A stretch of 64,000 bases of DNA from Frateuria_A sp051900415 (GCF_051900415.1 NZ_JBHZGL010000001.1:62001-126000), one strand, 5' to 3'. Shown: positions 45,004 to 54,318, counted from the stretch's first letter. Translations and numbers: made by a program. The notes: generated by a model not told the origin, from the letters alone.

Positions 45004-45249
45004 ATGCTTCGCAAGATCGTGACGATCGCTTTGCCGGTGGCGGCTGCGGCAGCCGCTTTCACCTTCTTTCCCGCCCGGACCGCGCAGGCCTACCCGGCCA
45101 AGTGCGATACCGCCTGGGAAACCTGCATGGCGCAAGCGGCCTCGCTGAGGGACCGGATGATCTGTAACCAGGCATTCGAACAGTGCAGCGGCGGTGCGAT
45201 CCCGCCGAATGCAGTGGATCCGTTGCTCGGCGCGATCAGGAAACACTGA
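45004..45249 (+). CDS. Small secreted twin-Cx6C protein, copy 2
   Basis: Secreted protein of 81 residues and tandem paralogue of the preceding gene. The signal peptide (MLRKIVTIALPVAAAAAAFT) is almost the same, with cleavage near AQA-YP. The mature part has the identical pattern C-x6-C-x12-C-x6-C (CDTAWETC then CNQAFEQC), with aromatic and acidic residues in the same places. Its tail differs (GGAIPPNAVDPLLGAIRKH) and lacks the polyproline run. The divergence outside the cysteine core, with conserved spacing, indicates selection on the disulfide-linked hairpin. No function or family is known to me. Confidence 0.8.
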   Translation: MLRKIVTIALPVAAAAAAFTFFPARTAQAYPAKCDTAWETCMAQAASLRDRMICNQAFEQCSGGAIPPNAVDPLLGAIRKH

Positions 45250-45260
45250 CGTGAATGCCT

Positions 45261-45284
45261 CCCGGCCGGCGTCTGCCGGCCGGG
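45261..45284. terminator. Bidirectional hairpin between convergent genes
   Basis: CCCGGCCGGC-GTCT-GCCGGCCGGG, a perfect 10-bp stem with a 4-nt loop, halfway between the second twin-Cx6C gene and the convergent nagA. No T tract on either side. Confidence 0.65.
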
Positions 45285-45294
45285 AAGTTGCGCC

Positions 45295-46449
45295 TCACAC
45301 CGCCTGGCGCTCTCCGCCGATCCAGGTCTCGCGGACGTGCAGGGTGTCGTCCAGCACGGCAAAGTCGGCGCGCTGGCCCGGTGCGATGCGGCCGTGGGTC
45401 TGTTCCAGCCCGAGCCATTCGGCCGGATAGGCGCTGGCCATGCGCGAGGCCTCGGCCAGCGGCAGGCCGAGCAGGTTGACCGTGTTGCGCACCGCGCTGG
45501 CCATGTCCAGCGCACTGCCGGCGAGCACGCCGGCGTCGTTCATGCAGATGCCCTCGCGCGCGACGATGGTCTGGCCGTTGAGCGTGTAGTCCGGTCGCGC
45601 GCTGCCCACTGGCGGCATTGCGTCAGTGACCAGTACGCACTTGCCCGGCGGCTTGGCGCTGATCGCGATGCGCAGCGAGGCCGGGTGCACGTGGTGGCCG
45701 TCGACGATCAATCCGCACCAGCTGGCCGGATCGTCCAGCGCCGCGCCCACCACGCCCGGTTCGCGGCTGGTGAGCGGGGTCATCGCGTTGTACAGGTGAG
45801 TGAAGCCGCACACGCCGGCGTCGAGCGCGGCGCGCGCGGTCGCGTAGTCGGCCGCCGTGTGGCCGGCGACCACGCGCACGCCCGCAGCAGCCAGGCGCGC
45901 GATCACCGACGGTTCCACCTGCTCGGGCGCCAGCGTCAGCATCACTACGCCGCGGCGTTGCGCGGTGAGCGCGAGCAGGTCGTCGGTGCCGGGCGTGCGG
46001 AACAGCGAGGCGTCATGGATGCCCTTGCGTGCGGGCGCCAGGAAGGGTCCCTCCAGGTGGATGCCCAGGATGCCCGGCACGCACTGCGCGATCGCCGCAT
46101 CCACGGCGTCCAGCGCGGCGCGCATCTTGTCCGCGGTGTCGGTGATCAGCGTCGGGAGCAGGCCGGTGGTGCCGAAGCGCCGGTGCGCCTGTGCGATGCC
46201 GCGCAGCGTGTCCACCGTGGGCGCGTCGTTGAACAGCAACCCGCCGCCGCCGTTGACCTGCACGTCGATGAAACCGGGTAGCAGCAGCGCGCCGGCCAGG
46301 TCGTGGCGTTGCGCCTGCGCCACGCGTGGGTCGTCGGCCGCGGCCAGCGCGAGCACGTGGCCGTCGTGCACCAGCACCGCGACGTCCTCGCGCAGGCCCT
46401 CGTCGGTCAGCACGCGACCGTGGACCAGGGCGAGCAGGGACTGAAGCAT
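45295..46449 (-). CDS. nagA: N-acetylglucosamine-6-phosphate deacetylase
   Basis: Amidohydrolase of 384 residues that removes acetate from GlcNAc-6-phosphate. Features include LLPGFIDVQVNGGGGLLFND at the start of the barrel (the HxH-less NagA form), the metal ligand Glu in HLEGPFLAPARKG, the histidines in VAGHTAADY and GFTHLYNAMTPL, and the catalytic Asp in LVTDAMPPVGS. It is the last gene of a minus-strand series nagP-nagR-nagB-nagA. Its ATG overlaps the TGA of the SIS-domain gene by one base, so both enzymes are co-translated to feed fructose-6-phosphate. Confidence 0.95.
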   Translation of the reverse strand: MLQSLLALVHGRVLTDEGLREDVAVLVHDGHVLALAAADDPRVAQAQRHDLAGALLLPGFIDVQVNGGGGLLFNDAPTVDTLRGIAQAHRRFGTTGLLPTLITDTADKMRAALDAVDAAIAQCVPGILGIHLEGPFLAPARKGIHDASLFRTPGTDDLLALTAQRRGVVMLTLAPEQVEPSVIARLAAAGVRVVAGHTAADYATARAALDAGVCGFTHLYNAMTPLTSREPGVVGAALDDPASWCGLIVDGHHVHPASLRIAISAKPPGKCVLVTDAMPPVGSARPDYTLNGQTIVAREGICMNDAGVLAGSALDMASAVRNTVNLLGLPLAEASRMASAYPAEWLGLEQTHGRIAPGQRADFAVLDDTLHVRETWIGGERQAV

Positions 46450-47483
46450 CACAACGTCTCCGTGACTTTGCGCAGGTGTGGCGGCACATCCGGATCGTAG
46501 CCGCGCGCCAGTGAAAGCGCGCTGGCTGCGCGGTAGAAACTCTGCACGGCGAGCAGCGGAGTGGTGATCGCAGGCAGGCCGGCCGGCAGCGGCAGGGCGT
46601 CCGGCCCGCTGGCGCCCGGTGCCGCGACCCACACCCGCGCGCCGCGCGCACGGAACTCGTTGGCGACGGCGAGGGTGCCCTCCAGCGAGCCGTCCGCCTG
46701 CGCGAACACCAGCACCGGAAAACCGGCGCCGACCAGCGCCATCGGCCCGTGCCTGACCTCCGCCGCGCTGAAGGCCTCGGCATGCAGGCCGCAGGTTTCC
46801 TTGAACTTCAACGCCGCTTCGAGCGCGGCACCGAAGCCATAGCCGCGGCCGACCACGAACAGGTTGTGCACCTCGCGCAGGCCTTCGCCGAGTGCCTGCC
46901 AGTGGGCGTCCCAGCCTTGGCGCAGATCGCCCGGCAGGCGCTCGAGCGCGGCGTGCAGCGCCTCGTCGCCGCTCCAGTAGGCGGTCAACTGCAGCACCGC
47001 CGAAAGCGTGGCCAGGTAGCTCTTGGTCGCCGCCACACTGCGCTCGGGGCCGGCGTGCAGCGGCACCACCACGTCGGCCTGCTGCGCCAGCGGGGAATCG
47101 GCGTCGTTGACCAGCGCCACTACCTGCGCGCCGGCCTTCCTTGCGGCCTGCGCGCTGAGCAGCAGATCGGGGCTCTTGCCGGATTGGGAGATGGCCAGGA
47201 ACAGTGCGCCTCCCAGCTGCAGCGGTGCATCGTAGATCGAGCTGACCGCCGGCGAGGCCGAGGCGGTGACCACGCCCAGGCGCGTCTCGAACACGTACTT
47301 GGCGTAGGCGGCGGCGTGGTCGGAGCTGCCGCGCGCGCAAGTGACGATGCACCGCGGCGGGCTGGCGCGCAGGCGCTCGCCCAGCTCGGCCAGCAGGCCG
47401 GCGTTGGCGGCGAGCTGGTGTGCGATCACGTCGGCGGCCGACTGCGCCTCCTGGTACATCAGGGTGTCACGGGATGATTTCAT
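46449..47483 (-). CDS. nagB: SIS-domain glucosamine-6-phosphate deaminase (NagB-II)
   Basis: Double-SIS-domain protein of 344 residues. It converts glucosamine-6-phosphate to fructose-6-phosphate and ammonia, in place of the classical NagB fold. The first SIS motif is CARGSSDHAAAYAKY with LAISQSGKSPD; the second region has VVGRGYGFGAALEAALKFKETCGLHAEAFSAAEVRHGPMAL. It resembles the isomerase half of GlmS but lacks the glutaminase domain. The assignment as deaminase rests on its place beside nagA and nagR in the GlcNAc locus, where NagB-II is the norm in Xanthomonadales and Shewanella. Confidence 0.9.
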   Translation of the reverse strand: MKSSRDTLMYQEAQSAADVIAHQLAANAGLLAELGERLRASPPRCIVTCARGSSDHAAAYAKYVFETRLGVVTASASPAVSSIYDAPLQLGGALFLAISQSGKSPDLLLSAQAARKAGAQVVALVNDADSPLAQQADVVVPLHAGPERSVAATKSYLATLSAVLQLTAYWSGDEALHAALERLPGDLRQGWDAHWQALGEGLREVHNLFVVGRGYGFGAALEAALKFKETCGLHAEAFSAAEVRHGPMALVGAGFPVLVFAQADGSLEGTLAVANEFRARGARVWVAAPGASGPDALPLPAGLPAITTPLLAVQSFYRAASALSLARGYDPDVPPHLRKVTETL

Positions 47484-47511
47484 GGGGATTCCGGGGACGG
47501 ACAGATGTGTT

Positions 47512-47562
47512 CCCTCTCCCGCCGGGAGAGGGTGCCCGCAGGGCGGGTGAGGGTTCGGGCGG
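47512..47562. repeat. CCCTCTCCC palindrome between nagR and nagB
   Basis: CCCTCTCCCGCCGGGAGAGGG followed by GTGCCCGCAGGGCGGGTGAGG. It belongs to the CCCTCTCCCC-type dispersed repeats and fills most of the 145-bp gap between nagR and the SIS-domain gene. Its position inside a presumed operon could moderate read-through. Confidence 0.7.
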
Positions 47563-47628
47563 AGCGGGGGACGGGGCGATGCCGAATCCTGCCTCTCACG
47601 AGCGGAGAGGAGTCCAGGCGTGGAGAGC

Positions 47629-48660
47629 TCAGCCCTTGCGCGGTGGCGCCGTCGACCCGCGCACCACCAGTTCCGGCACGAAGCCTTCGTTGGCCGTATC
47701 CGGCGTCGATTCGCCCTGCTGCAGCTCGGCCATCAACCGCAGCGCGGCATGCCGGCCGATCTCCGCAGTCGACTGCCGCGCCGTGGTCAGCGCCGGCCAG
47801 GCCTGCTTGGAAAACGGGTTGTCCTCGAAGCCGGCGATCGACAGATCCCACGGCACGTCCAGTCCGGCCGAGCGTGCCGCTGCCAGCACGCCGGCAGCGA
47901 TCTCGTCGTTGCTGCCGAAGATCGCCGTCGGCGGCTCCTTCAGCGCGAGCAGCTTGCGCGCGCCGCGGAAGCCATCGTCGAACGCGTAGCGTCCGGGCAA
48001 GATCAGCTTCTTGTTGAGCGCGATGCCGTAATCCTTCAACGCATCGGCATAGCCCTGGTACCGCTCCGGGCTGGAGCGATGGTGTGGCTCGCCCCACAGG
48101 AAACCGATCCGCGTATGCCCGAGCTGGATCAGGTGCTCGGTGATCGCATAGGCCGCGTCGCGGTCGTCCACCCACACGCAGGGGGAGCCGTCGCACGGAT
48201 CCTGGCGGGCGGCGAGGATGCGCACGAAGGCGATGTCGTGCGCCTTCAGCGTGGCGACCAGTTGCGGTTGCTCGGACATCGGCGGCGCCAGCACCAGCCC
48301 CGCCAGGCGCGAACGGCGCACCAGCGCGCACAGCTCCTCGGCCAGGTGCGGCGAAGACGAGTCGCAGGGATGGATCTGCAGGCCGAAGCCGCGTTCGCGG
48401 CAGGCCGACAGCACGCCGTTCTGCATGCTGATGACGTAGTGCGCGTTCGGGTTGTCGTAGACCAGTCCGATCGCGTACGAGTGCGCCGCGCGCAGGCTGC
48501 GCGCGGAAAGGTTCGGGCGGTAACCGAGCGCCTCGACCGCCCGTTCGACCTTTTCGCGTGTGTCCTCGCGCACAGAAGGCTCGCGGTTGATCACCCGCGA
48601 TACGGTCTTCAGCGACACGCCGGCGCGCTTGGCGACATCCTTGATGGTGGCGTGACGCAA
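47629..48660 (-). CDS. nagR: LacI-family repressor of GlcNAc use, NagR
   Basis: LacI-type regulator of 343 residues. The helix-turn-helix is at the N-terminus (ATIKDVAKRAGVSLKTVSRVINREPSVREDTREKVERA), with a periplasmic-binding-like effector domain after it (YAIGLVYDNPNAHYVISMQNGVLSACRERG). I chose TTG at 48660, which has AGGAG 9 nt upstream and puts the HTH at residue 4; an ATG 69 bp farther out would overlap the nagP end and adds a disordered Arg-rich tail. Its gene order suggests it represses nagP, nagB, nagA and the kinase through two TGACAACGTTGTCA-type boxes at 50108 and 50352. The inducer in related species is GlcNAc-6-phosphate. Confidence 0.88.
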   Translation of the reverse strand: MRHATIKDVAKRAGVSLKTVSRVINREPSVREDTREKVERAVEALGYRPNLSARSLRAAHSYAIGLVYDNPNAHYVISMQNGVLSACRERGFGLQIHPCDSSSPHLAEELCALVRRSRLAGLVLAPPMSEQPQLVATLKAHDIAFVRILAARQDPCDGSPCVWVDDRDAAYAITEHLIQLGHTRIGFLWGEPHHRSSPERYQGYADALKDYGIALNKKLILPGRYAFDDGFRGARKLLALKEPPTAIFGSNDEIAAGVLAAARSAGLDVPWDLSIAGFEDNPFSKQAWPALTTARQSTAEIGRHAALRLMAELQQGESTPDTANEGFVPELVVRGSTAPPRKG

Positions 48661-48725
48661 CGACGGGTTCTCCTGCGGATCGGCGCGCCATCCTAGCCCA
48701 CCGGCGCGCCGGCGTGGCGGTGCCT

Positions 48726-50027
48726 TCACTGCGGACGCGCGCCATCGCCATCACGCAGGCCCACGCGGTAGCCGCGCAGGCCGTAGAACAGGATGTACAG
48801 GTAGCAAGGGACCATCAGCGCCGCGAACACCAGCTGGAAGTCGTAGTGCGTCTTCAGGTGTGCGAACAACTGCGGAACCACCGCGCCGCCGGCGATGCCC
48901 ATGATCAGCAGCGCCGAGCCGGCCTCGGTATGGCGGCCCAGCCGGTTGATCGCCAGCGGGAAGATCGCCGGCCACATCATGGCGTTGGCGAAACCCAGCG
49001 CCGCCACGAAGCCGACCGAGACGTAGCCGTGGGTGAGGTAGGCGCACACGCTGAACAGCACGCCGAGCACCGCGGAGACGGCGAGGTAACGCTGCTGCGA
49101 GATCACCCGCGGGATAAGCACCAGCCCGGCCACGTAGCCGAGCAGCATGCCGCCCAGGGTGAAGGCGGTGAAGAACTTGGTCTGGTCCAGCGGCAGGTCG
49201 AAGCCGGCGCCGTAGGTGCCAATCGCGTCGCCCGCCATCACTTCCACGCCCACGTACAGGAACAGGCACAGCACGCCCAGCCACAGGTGCGCAAAGCCCA
49301 GGATGCTGGTGCCTGCCTCGCCCGCCTGCTCGCTGTTGGCCTTGGAGGGACGGATCTCCGGCAGCGACGAGCGCACGATCCAGACCGCCAGCAGCGCCAG
49401 CAGCACCGCCATGCCCAGGTACGGCGCGTGGATCTTCGCGGCGAAGGCATCCAGCAATGCTTCGCGCGCCTGCGGTGTGGCTGCCGCGTGGACCTGCGCG
49501 TCGATGTCACCGATACCGGCGAGCACCAGCGAGCCGATCACGATCGGCGCCAGGATGCCGGCCACCTTGTTGCAGATGCCCATCACCGCGATGCGTTGTG
49601 CCGCGCTCTCGATCGGTCCCAGGATGCTGATGTACGGGTTGGAAGCCGTCTGCAGCAGCGACAGGCCGGCGCCGATCACGAACAGGCCGACGAGCGCGCC
49701 GGCGAAGATGCGCATGGTGGCGAACTGGCCGAACGCCATCGCACCGATCGCCATCACGAACAGCCCCAGCGCCATGCCCTTCTTCATGCCGGTGCGCCGC
49801 AGCACCATCGAGGCCGGCAGCGAGAACACGAAGTAGGAAATGTAGAAGGCGAACGGCACCAGGAAGGCGTAGACGTCCTCCACCTGGAAGGCCAGCTTGA
49901 CGAAGGCGATCAGCGGTCCGTTGAGCCAGGTGACGAAGCCGAAGATGAAGAACAGCAGCCCGATCACCAGCATCGGCCCCAGCGCCGATGGCTTGGATTG
50001 ATCGGTCGCGAGCGTGGTGGACGACAT
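48726..50027 (-). CDS. nagP: GlcNAc MFS transporter NagP
   Basis: Major-facilitator sugar:proton symporter of 433 residues with about twelve spans, of the FucP/NagP group. Characteristic segments are LLFFIFGFVTWLNGPLIAFVKLAF, the FSLPASMVLRRTGMKKGMALGL motif, LSLLQTASNPYISILGPIESAAQRIAVMGICNKVAG, and GNAMMWP-like GFANAMMWPAIFPLAINRLGRHTEAGSALLIMGIAGGAVVPQL. It brings free GlcNAc across the inner membrane. It is the first gene of the minus-strand nag series, and a NagR-like box lies 80 bp upstream of its ATG. Confidence 0.92.
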   Translation of the reverse strand: MSSTTLATDQSKPSALGPMLVIGLLFFIFGFVTWLNGPLIAFVKLAFQVEDVYAFLVPFAFYISYFVFSLPASMVLRRTGMKKGMALGLFVMAIGAMAFGQFATMRIFAGALVGLFVIGAGLSLLQTASNPYISILGPIESAAQRIAVMGICNKVAGILAPIVIGSLVLAGIGDIDAQVHAAATPQAREALLDAFAAKIHAPYLGMAVLLALLAVWIVRSSLPEIRPSKANSEQAGEAGTSILGFAHLWLGVLCLFLYVGVEVMAGDAIGTYGAGFDLPLDQTKFFTAFTLGGMLLGYVAGLVLIPRVISQQRYLAVSAVLGVLFSVCAYLTHGYVSVGFVAALGFANAMMWPAIFPLAINRLGRHTEAGSALLIMGIAGGAVVPQLFAHLKTHYDFQLVFAALMVPCYLYILFYGLRGYRVGLRDGDGARPQ

Positions 50028-50107
50028 GGACGGCTCCTGTCAGGCAAACGCATGGCGATGCGAGCGCCGTCAACGGGCACTCCCCCGGCCGGCTTTATGG
50101 CCTCGCG

Positions 50108-50121
50108 GGCCAACGTTGTCA
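50108..50121 (-). promoter_or_regulatory. Candidate NagR box upstream of nagP
   Basis: GGCCAACGTTGTCA, matching 12 of 14 positions of the palindrome TGACAACGTTGTCA seen perfectly at 50352-50365. It lies 80 bp before the nagP start in the divergent gap. Confidence 0.65.
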
Positions 50122-50351
50122 ATTTATGTCTTTCGTGAATGTCGAAATGGCGTTTGCGCGGGCCCCTGACCAACGGCCTATCCGCGGTTTGTCTGATGCA
50201 ATGCCGCATCACGATTTTCCTTGTGCGCGACCGCCGCAATTCAGTGTGCTGGCGGCTTGGCTGCGAGCTTTTCGCATGCCGTGACAGATAATCGGAAGGC
50301 CGGTTGCTGCAGTGCGTAAACCGGTCTTCCGAAAATGTCGCCAAAACGCGT

Positions 50352-50365
50352 TGACAACGTTGTCA
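50352..50365 (+). promoter_or_regulatory. Candidate NagR box upstream of the GlcNAc kinase/receptor operon
   Basis: TGACAACGTTGTCA, a perfect 14-bp palindrome of the LacI-operator type with central CG. It matches what I remember of the Xanthomonas NagR motif. It is 66 bp upstream of the GTG start chosen for the kinase. The rest of the 403-bp gap 50028-50430 shows no gene. Confidence 0.8.
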
Positions 50366-50430
50366 TCGCTGTCCAGACTCCGCCCCCGCCGACGTCCAGC
50401 GACGCCGGGCCAAGTGCAAAGGGAGGAGTC

Positions 50431-51462
50431 GTGGCCGAGGTCGCCAACTCGAGGAGCCCGCAGCGCCTGCCGCAGGAAAGCCTGCTGCTGGCCGCCGACG
50501 TCGGCGGCACGCATGCGCGCGTGGGCCTGCTCAGTCGACAGCCCCAGGGCGCCAGCCCGGTCACCGTGCTGCGCTACCAGCGCTACGCCTGCGCCGAGTG
50601 GCCCAGCCTCACCGCGGTGTTGCAGCACTTCGTCACCTACCTCGACGCCCCCGCGCCGATCGACCAGTGCGTCGTGGCCAGCGCCGGCTACGTGCTCGAG
50701 GACGCCATCGTCAACGACAACCTCGCCTGGCCGGTGTCGATCAGCGACATACGCGACACCCTGGCGCTCGACCGCCTGGCCGTGATCAATGATTTCGAAG
50801 CGGTCGCCTGGGCGACCCAGTTCCTGACCGACGCCGACACGCTGCCAGTGATCCAGACCAGCGCACCGCCACAGCGCGGCCCGGTGCTGGTGATGGGGCC
50901 GGGCACCGGCCTGGGTTCGGCGGTGCTGCTGCCGGGCCAGCCGCAAGCGACGGTGCTCGCCACCGAAGCGGGGCAGATTGCGCTGGCGCCGGGCAACGAG
51001 CGCGAGATCGAGATCCTGCGCCTGCTCTCGCGCGAGCGTTCGCACGTCGCCTTCGAACACGCACTGTCCGGCCCCGGCCTGCGCAACCTCTACCGCGCGA
51101 TCAGCACGCTGCGCGGCACGCCGGCCGTGCTTTCCGAACCCAGTGCCATCACCCACGCAGCGCTGATGCAGAGCGACGCGGCGGCGGTCGAGGCGCTTCA
51201 GGTGTTCTGCGGCCTGCTCGGCAGCTTCGTGGGCGACCTGGTGTTGCTCTACGGCGCGCGCGGGGGCGTGTTCCTCGCCGGCGGCATCCTGCCGCAGATC
51301 CGCCAGTTGCTGCTGGCCAGCCGCTTCCGCGAGCGCTTCTTCAACAAGGGCGTGATGCGCCCGTACCTGCAGCAGGTTCCCGTACGACTGATGGAACACG
51401 GCCAGCACGGCGTGATCGGCGCGGCCGGCCTGGCTTTGGCCGGTCACGCCGTACCCGGCTGA
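50431..51462 (+). CDS. Glucokinase-family GlcNAc kinase
   Basis: Sugar kinase of 343 residues of the bacterial glucokinase (Glk) family, probably acting on GlcNAc (NagK-II role). The ATP-binding phosphate 1 motif is ADVGGTHARVGLL at about residue 22, the sugar/catalytic region is AVINDFEAVAWATQFL, and the second phosphate motif is VMGPGTGLGSAVLL. Start GTG at 50431 has GGAGGAG just upstream; an in-frame ATG at 50335 would put the NagR box inside the coding sequence and adds 32 Pro-rich residues. It lies divergently from nagP and 95 bp before the TonB receptor, so kinase and receptor are probably one operon. Glucose activity is not excluded. Confidence 0.85.
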   Translation: MAEVANSRSPQRLPQESLLLAADVGGTHARVGLLSRQPQGASPVTVLRYQRYACAEWPSLTAVLQHFVTYLDAPAPIDQCVVASAGYVLEDAIVNDNLAWPVSISDIRDTLALDRLAVINDFEAVAWATQFLTDADTLPVIQTSAPPQRGPVLVMGPGTGLGSAVLLPGQPQATVLATEAGQIALAPGNEREIEILRLLSRERSHVAFEHALSGPGLRNLYRAISTLRGTPAVLSEPSAITHAALMQSDAAAVEALQVFCGLLGSFVGDLVLLYGARGGVFLAGGILPQIRQLLLASRFRERFFNKGVMRPYLQQVPVRLMEHGQHGVIGAAGLALAGHAVPG

Positions 51463-51557
51463 GCTTTGGAGATCGCATAACAAACGGGCGCAAGCCCTTG
51501 CAACCAACCAGCATCACCGCGACGCGCGTGCTGCTGATCCGACTGGAGGGGAGCACC

Positions 51558-54275
51558 ATGTCACACCGCAAGACGCTGTTAGCCGCAAGCATCGTCGCCA
51601 GCCTTTGCCTGGCCGGCGCGCTGCATGCACAGGACGCGGGCCAGGCCACGACCGGCGCCGACGCCACCGCGCAGACCTCGAAGGCCCAGGCCGAAAAGGA
51701 CAAGATCAAGCAGCTGTCCACGGTCACTGTCACGGGTATCCGCGGCTCGGTGGAGAAGGCGCTCGATATCAAGCGCGACTCCAACTCCACCATGGAAGTG
51801 GTCACCGCCGAGGATATCGGCAAGCTGCCGGCGCACAACGTGGCCGACACCCTGCAGCGCCTGCCGGGCGTGAACATCAGCTCCTCCAGCGCCGACGAGG
51901 GCGGTTTCGACGAAGCCGACCGCGTCAGCCTGCGCGGCACCAGCCCCAGCCTGACCCAGACGCTGATCGACGGCCACGGCGTGGGTTCGGCCGACTGGTT
52001 CGTGCTGAGCCAGGGCAACAACGTCGGCCGCAGCGTGAGCTACACGCTGCTGCCGTCCGAACTGGTCAGCCGCGTGGAAGTGCACAAGTCGTCCGAAGCG
52101 CGCTTCCAGGAGGGCGGCACCACCGGCAACGTCGACATCATCACGCGCAAGCCGCTGGACTTCGAAAAGCAGGTTTCCGGCGCTCTCAGCCTGGGTGGCG
52201 TCTATGCCGACGGCCCGGGCAAGACCGACCCGCAGTTCTCCGGCCTGTTCAACTACAAGAACGACCAGAACAACTTCGGCGTGATGGTGCAGGCGTTCAA
52301 GCAGAAGCGCCACCTGCGCCGCGAGGCCCAGGAAATCCCCGGCGGCTTCGCCGTGATCGACCCGACCTCCGCGCTGGCGCAGAGCAATCCGGACCTGGCC
52401 GGCGTGTCCGTGCCCGGCCTGCTGGGTTCGACCCTGTTCGAGCAGGTGCGCGACCGCAAGGGCGGTCTGGTCGAGGTGCAGTTCCGTCCGAGCGACGACC
52501 TGACTATTGGCGCGAGCGGCTTCTACTCGAAGATGGAAGCGAACAACTACAACCGCAACTTCATGTTGTGGGGCGGCAACTTCGCGACCAGCCAGGCGCC
52601 CGAGCCCGGCTACACGGTCGAAAACGGCGTGCTGACCAACGCCACCTACGCGGGCGTGCCCGGCACGAATTACGTCGTGTACGACATGATCTACCGCGAG
52701 GCCTCGTCCAAGACGCAGTACTACACGCTGGATGCCGACTGGAACATTTCCGACAACGTGACGGCCAAGTTCCAGGCCGGCACCACCAAAGGCGTCGGCG
52801 AAACCCCGCGCCAGTTCATCGCCGAAGTGACGGCCGCCAACGGCGGCGGCGCCAGCTGGACCACCCACGGCAACAGCGCGCCGGTGGACTGGAGCGTGGG
52901 CGGCGACATCAGCCCGGCCGGCGTCACCGGCTTCGGCACCTGGGGCAACCAGGAAGTGCGCGCGGTGGACAAGGAGAACTGGTTCACCGCCGACTTCACC
53001 CAGTACTTCAACGCCGGCGTCGTGCAATCGTTCGATTACGGCGTGCGCTACGCCAAGCATGACCGCGAGGCGCAGTCGCCCGAGGGCGCCTCGCCCGGCG
53101 ACATCTGGTCGGCACTGCAGAACGGCCAGACCGCCAACTACCCAGGCAACTTCGCCGAGGGCATCGGCGGTACGTTCCCGCGCGACCTGTGGTACTTCAC
53201 CCCGGATGCGCTGAAGCAGGCGATCATCGCCAACTCCACCTGGTTGTCCGACAACGACGGCCCCACCGGCCGGCACAACTACGGCGCCGAGTGGAGCGTG
53301 GACGAGAAGAACCTCGCGGCCTACTTCCAGGTGAACTTCGAGGGCGAGAACTGGAGCGGCAACGCCGGCCTGCGCTACGTCCACATCAAGCAGGGCATCG
53401 ACACCTACTTCGCCGACACCGTCAACCCCGACGTGAGCAGCCTGTTCGGCGCCTGGGACCGTCGCCACTATGACAACAGCTACAGCCGCGTGCTGCCCAG
53501 CGCGAACCTCAAGTTCAACATGGCCCAGAACCTGGTGTTCCGCTTCGCTGCCTCGCAGACGCAGACCCTGCCCGATTACTCCGCGCTGGGTGCGTCCTCC
53601 TATGGCTCGGATCTCAATCGGACCGGCGGCGGCGGCAACCCGAACCTCAAGCCGGTGGTCTCGACCAACCTCGATGCCGGCCTGGAGTGGTACTTCATGC
53701 CGCGCGGCCTGCTGTCGGCCACCGCGTACTCGATGAACATGAAGGACTACGTCGCCTACGGCGTGCAGACGCAGATGCTGTTCAGCGAGCTGACCCACCA
53801 GCTGGAGGCCTACCAGGTGTCGATGCCGATCAACGCCGACGCCAAGGTCACCGGCGTGGAGCTGGCGTACGACCAGCCGATCGGCGAGCACTTCGGCATC
53901 AATACGAACTACACCTACGCCGATGGCAGTTCCGACTACACCTGGGCCGATGGCAGCAACCATCTGCTGGGCACTTCGAAGAACACCTACAACGTCGGCG
54001 CCTACTTCGAGAACGACACCTTCGGCGCCCGGGTCAGCTACACCCGCCGTTCGTCGTTCCTGATCGGCCTGTCCGGCACCCACCCGTACTACCAGGACAG
54101 CTTCGGCACGTTGTCGGCCTCGCTCAGCTACAAGGCGACCGACTGGCTGAGCTTCAGCCTGGATGCGCTGAACCTCAACAACCCGACCATCAAGTACTAC
54201 CAGAGTGCGGCGATCCCGACCTCGTTCTACGAGAACGGCCGCCAGTACTACCTGAACGCGCACCTGAGCTTCTGA
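51558..54275 (+). CDS. TonB-dependent receptor for GlcNAc/chitooligosaccharides
   Basis: Outer-membrane receptor of 905 residues with signal peptide (TLLAASIVASLCLAGALHA). A TonB-box-like STVTVTGIRGSVEKALDIKRDS precedes the plug (VVTAEDIGKLPAHNVADTLQRLPGVNIS). The 22-strand barrel ends in the usual terminal Phe (YLNAHLSF). The IRGSVEKALDIKR start is typical of Xanthomonadales carbohydrate receptors. Position between the kinase and a hexosaminidase argues that it imports chitin- or GlcNAc-derived sugars. GGAGGGGAG precedes the ATG. A terminator follows the gene. Confidence 0.9.
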   Translation: MSHRKTLLAASIVASLCLAGALHAQDAGQATTGADATAQTSKAQAEKDKIKQLSTVTVTGIRGSVEKALDIKRDSNSTMEVVTAEDIGKLPAHNVADTLQRLPGVNISSSSADEGGFDEADRVSLRGTSPSLTQTLIDGHGVGSADWFVLSQGNNVGRSVSYTLLPSELVSRVEVHKSSEARFQEGGTTGNVDIITRKPLDFEKQVSGALSLGGVYADGPGKTDPQFSGLFNYKNDQNNFGVMVQAFKQKRHLRREAQEIPGGFAVIDPTSALAQSNPDLAGVSVPGLLGSTLFEQVRDRKGGLVEVQFRPSDDLTIGASGFYSKMEANNYNRNFMLWGGNFATSQAPEPGYTVENGVLTNATYAGVPGTNYVVYDMIYREASSKTQYYTLDADWNISDNVTAKFQAGTTKGVGETPRQFIAEVTAANGGGASWTTHGNSAPVDWSVGGDISPAGVTGFGTWGNQEVRAVDKENWFTADFTQYFNAGVVQSFDYGVRYAKHDREAQSPEGASPGDIWSALQNGQTANYPGNFAEGIGGTFPRDLWYFTPDALKQAIIANSTWLSDNDGPTGRHNYGAEWSVDEKNLAAYFQVNFEGENWSGNAGLRYVHIKQGIDTYFADTVNPDVSSLFGAWDRRHYDNSYSRVLPSANLKFNMAQNLVFRFAASQTQTLPDYSALGASSYGSDLNRTGGGGNPNLKPVVSTNLDAGLEWYFMPRGLLSATAYSMNMKDYVAYGVQTQMLFSELTHQLEAYQVSMPINADAKVTGVELAYDQPIGEHFGINTNYTYADGSSDYTWADGSNHLLGTSKNTYNVGAYFENDTFGARVSYTRRSSFLIGLSGTHPYYQDSFGTLSASLSYKATDWLSFSLDALNLNNPTIKYYQSAAIPTSFYENGRQYYLNAHLSF

Positions 54276-54318
54276 TCCACCGATTGAAGCAGGCCACGGA
54301 TGGCCTGCACTCCCCGCC

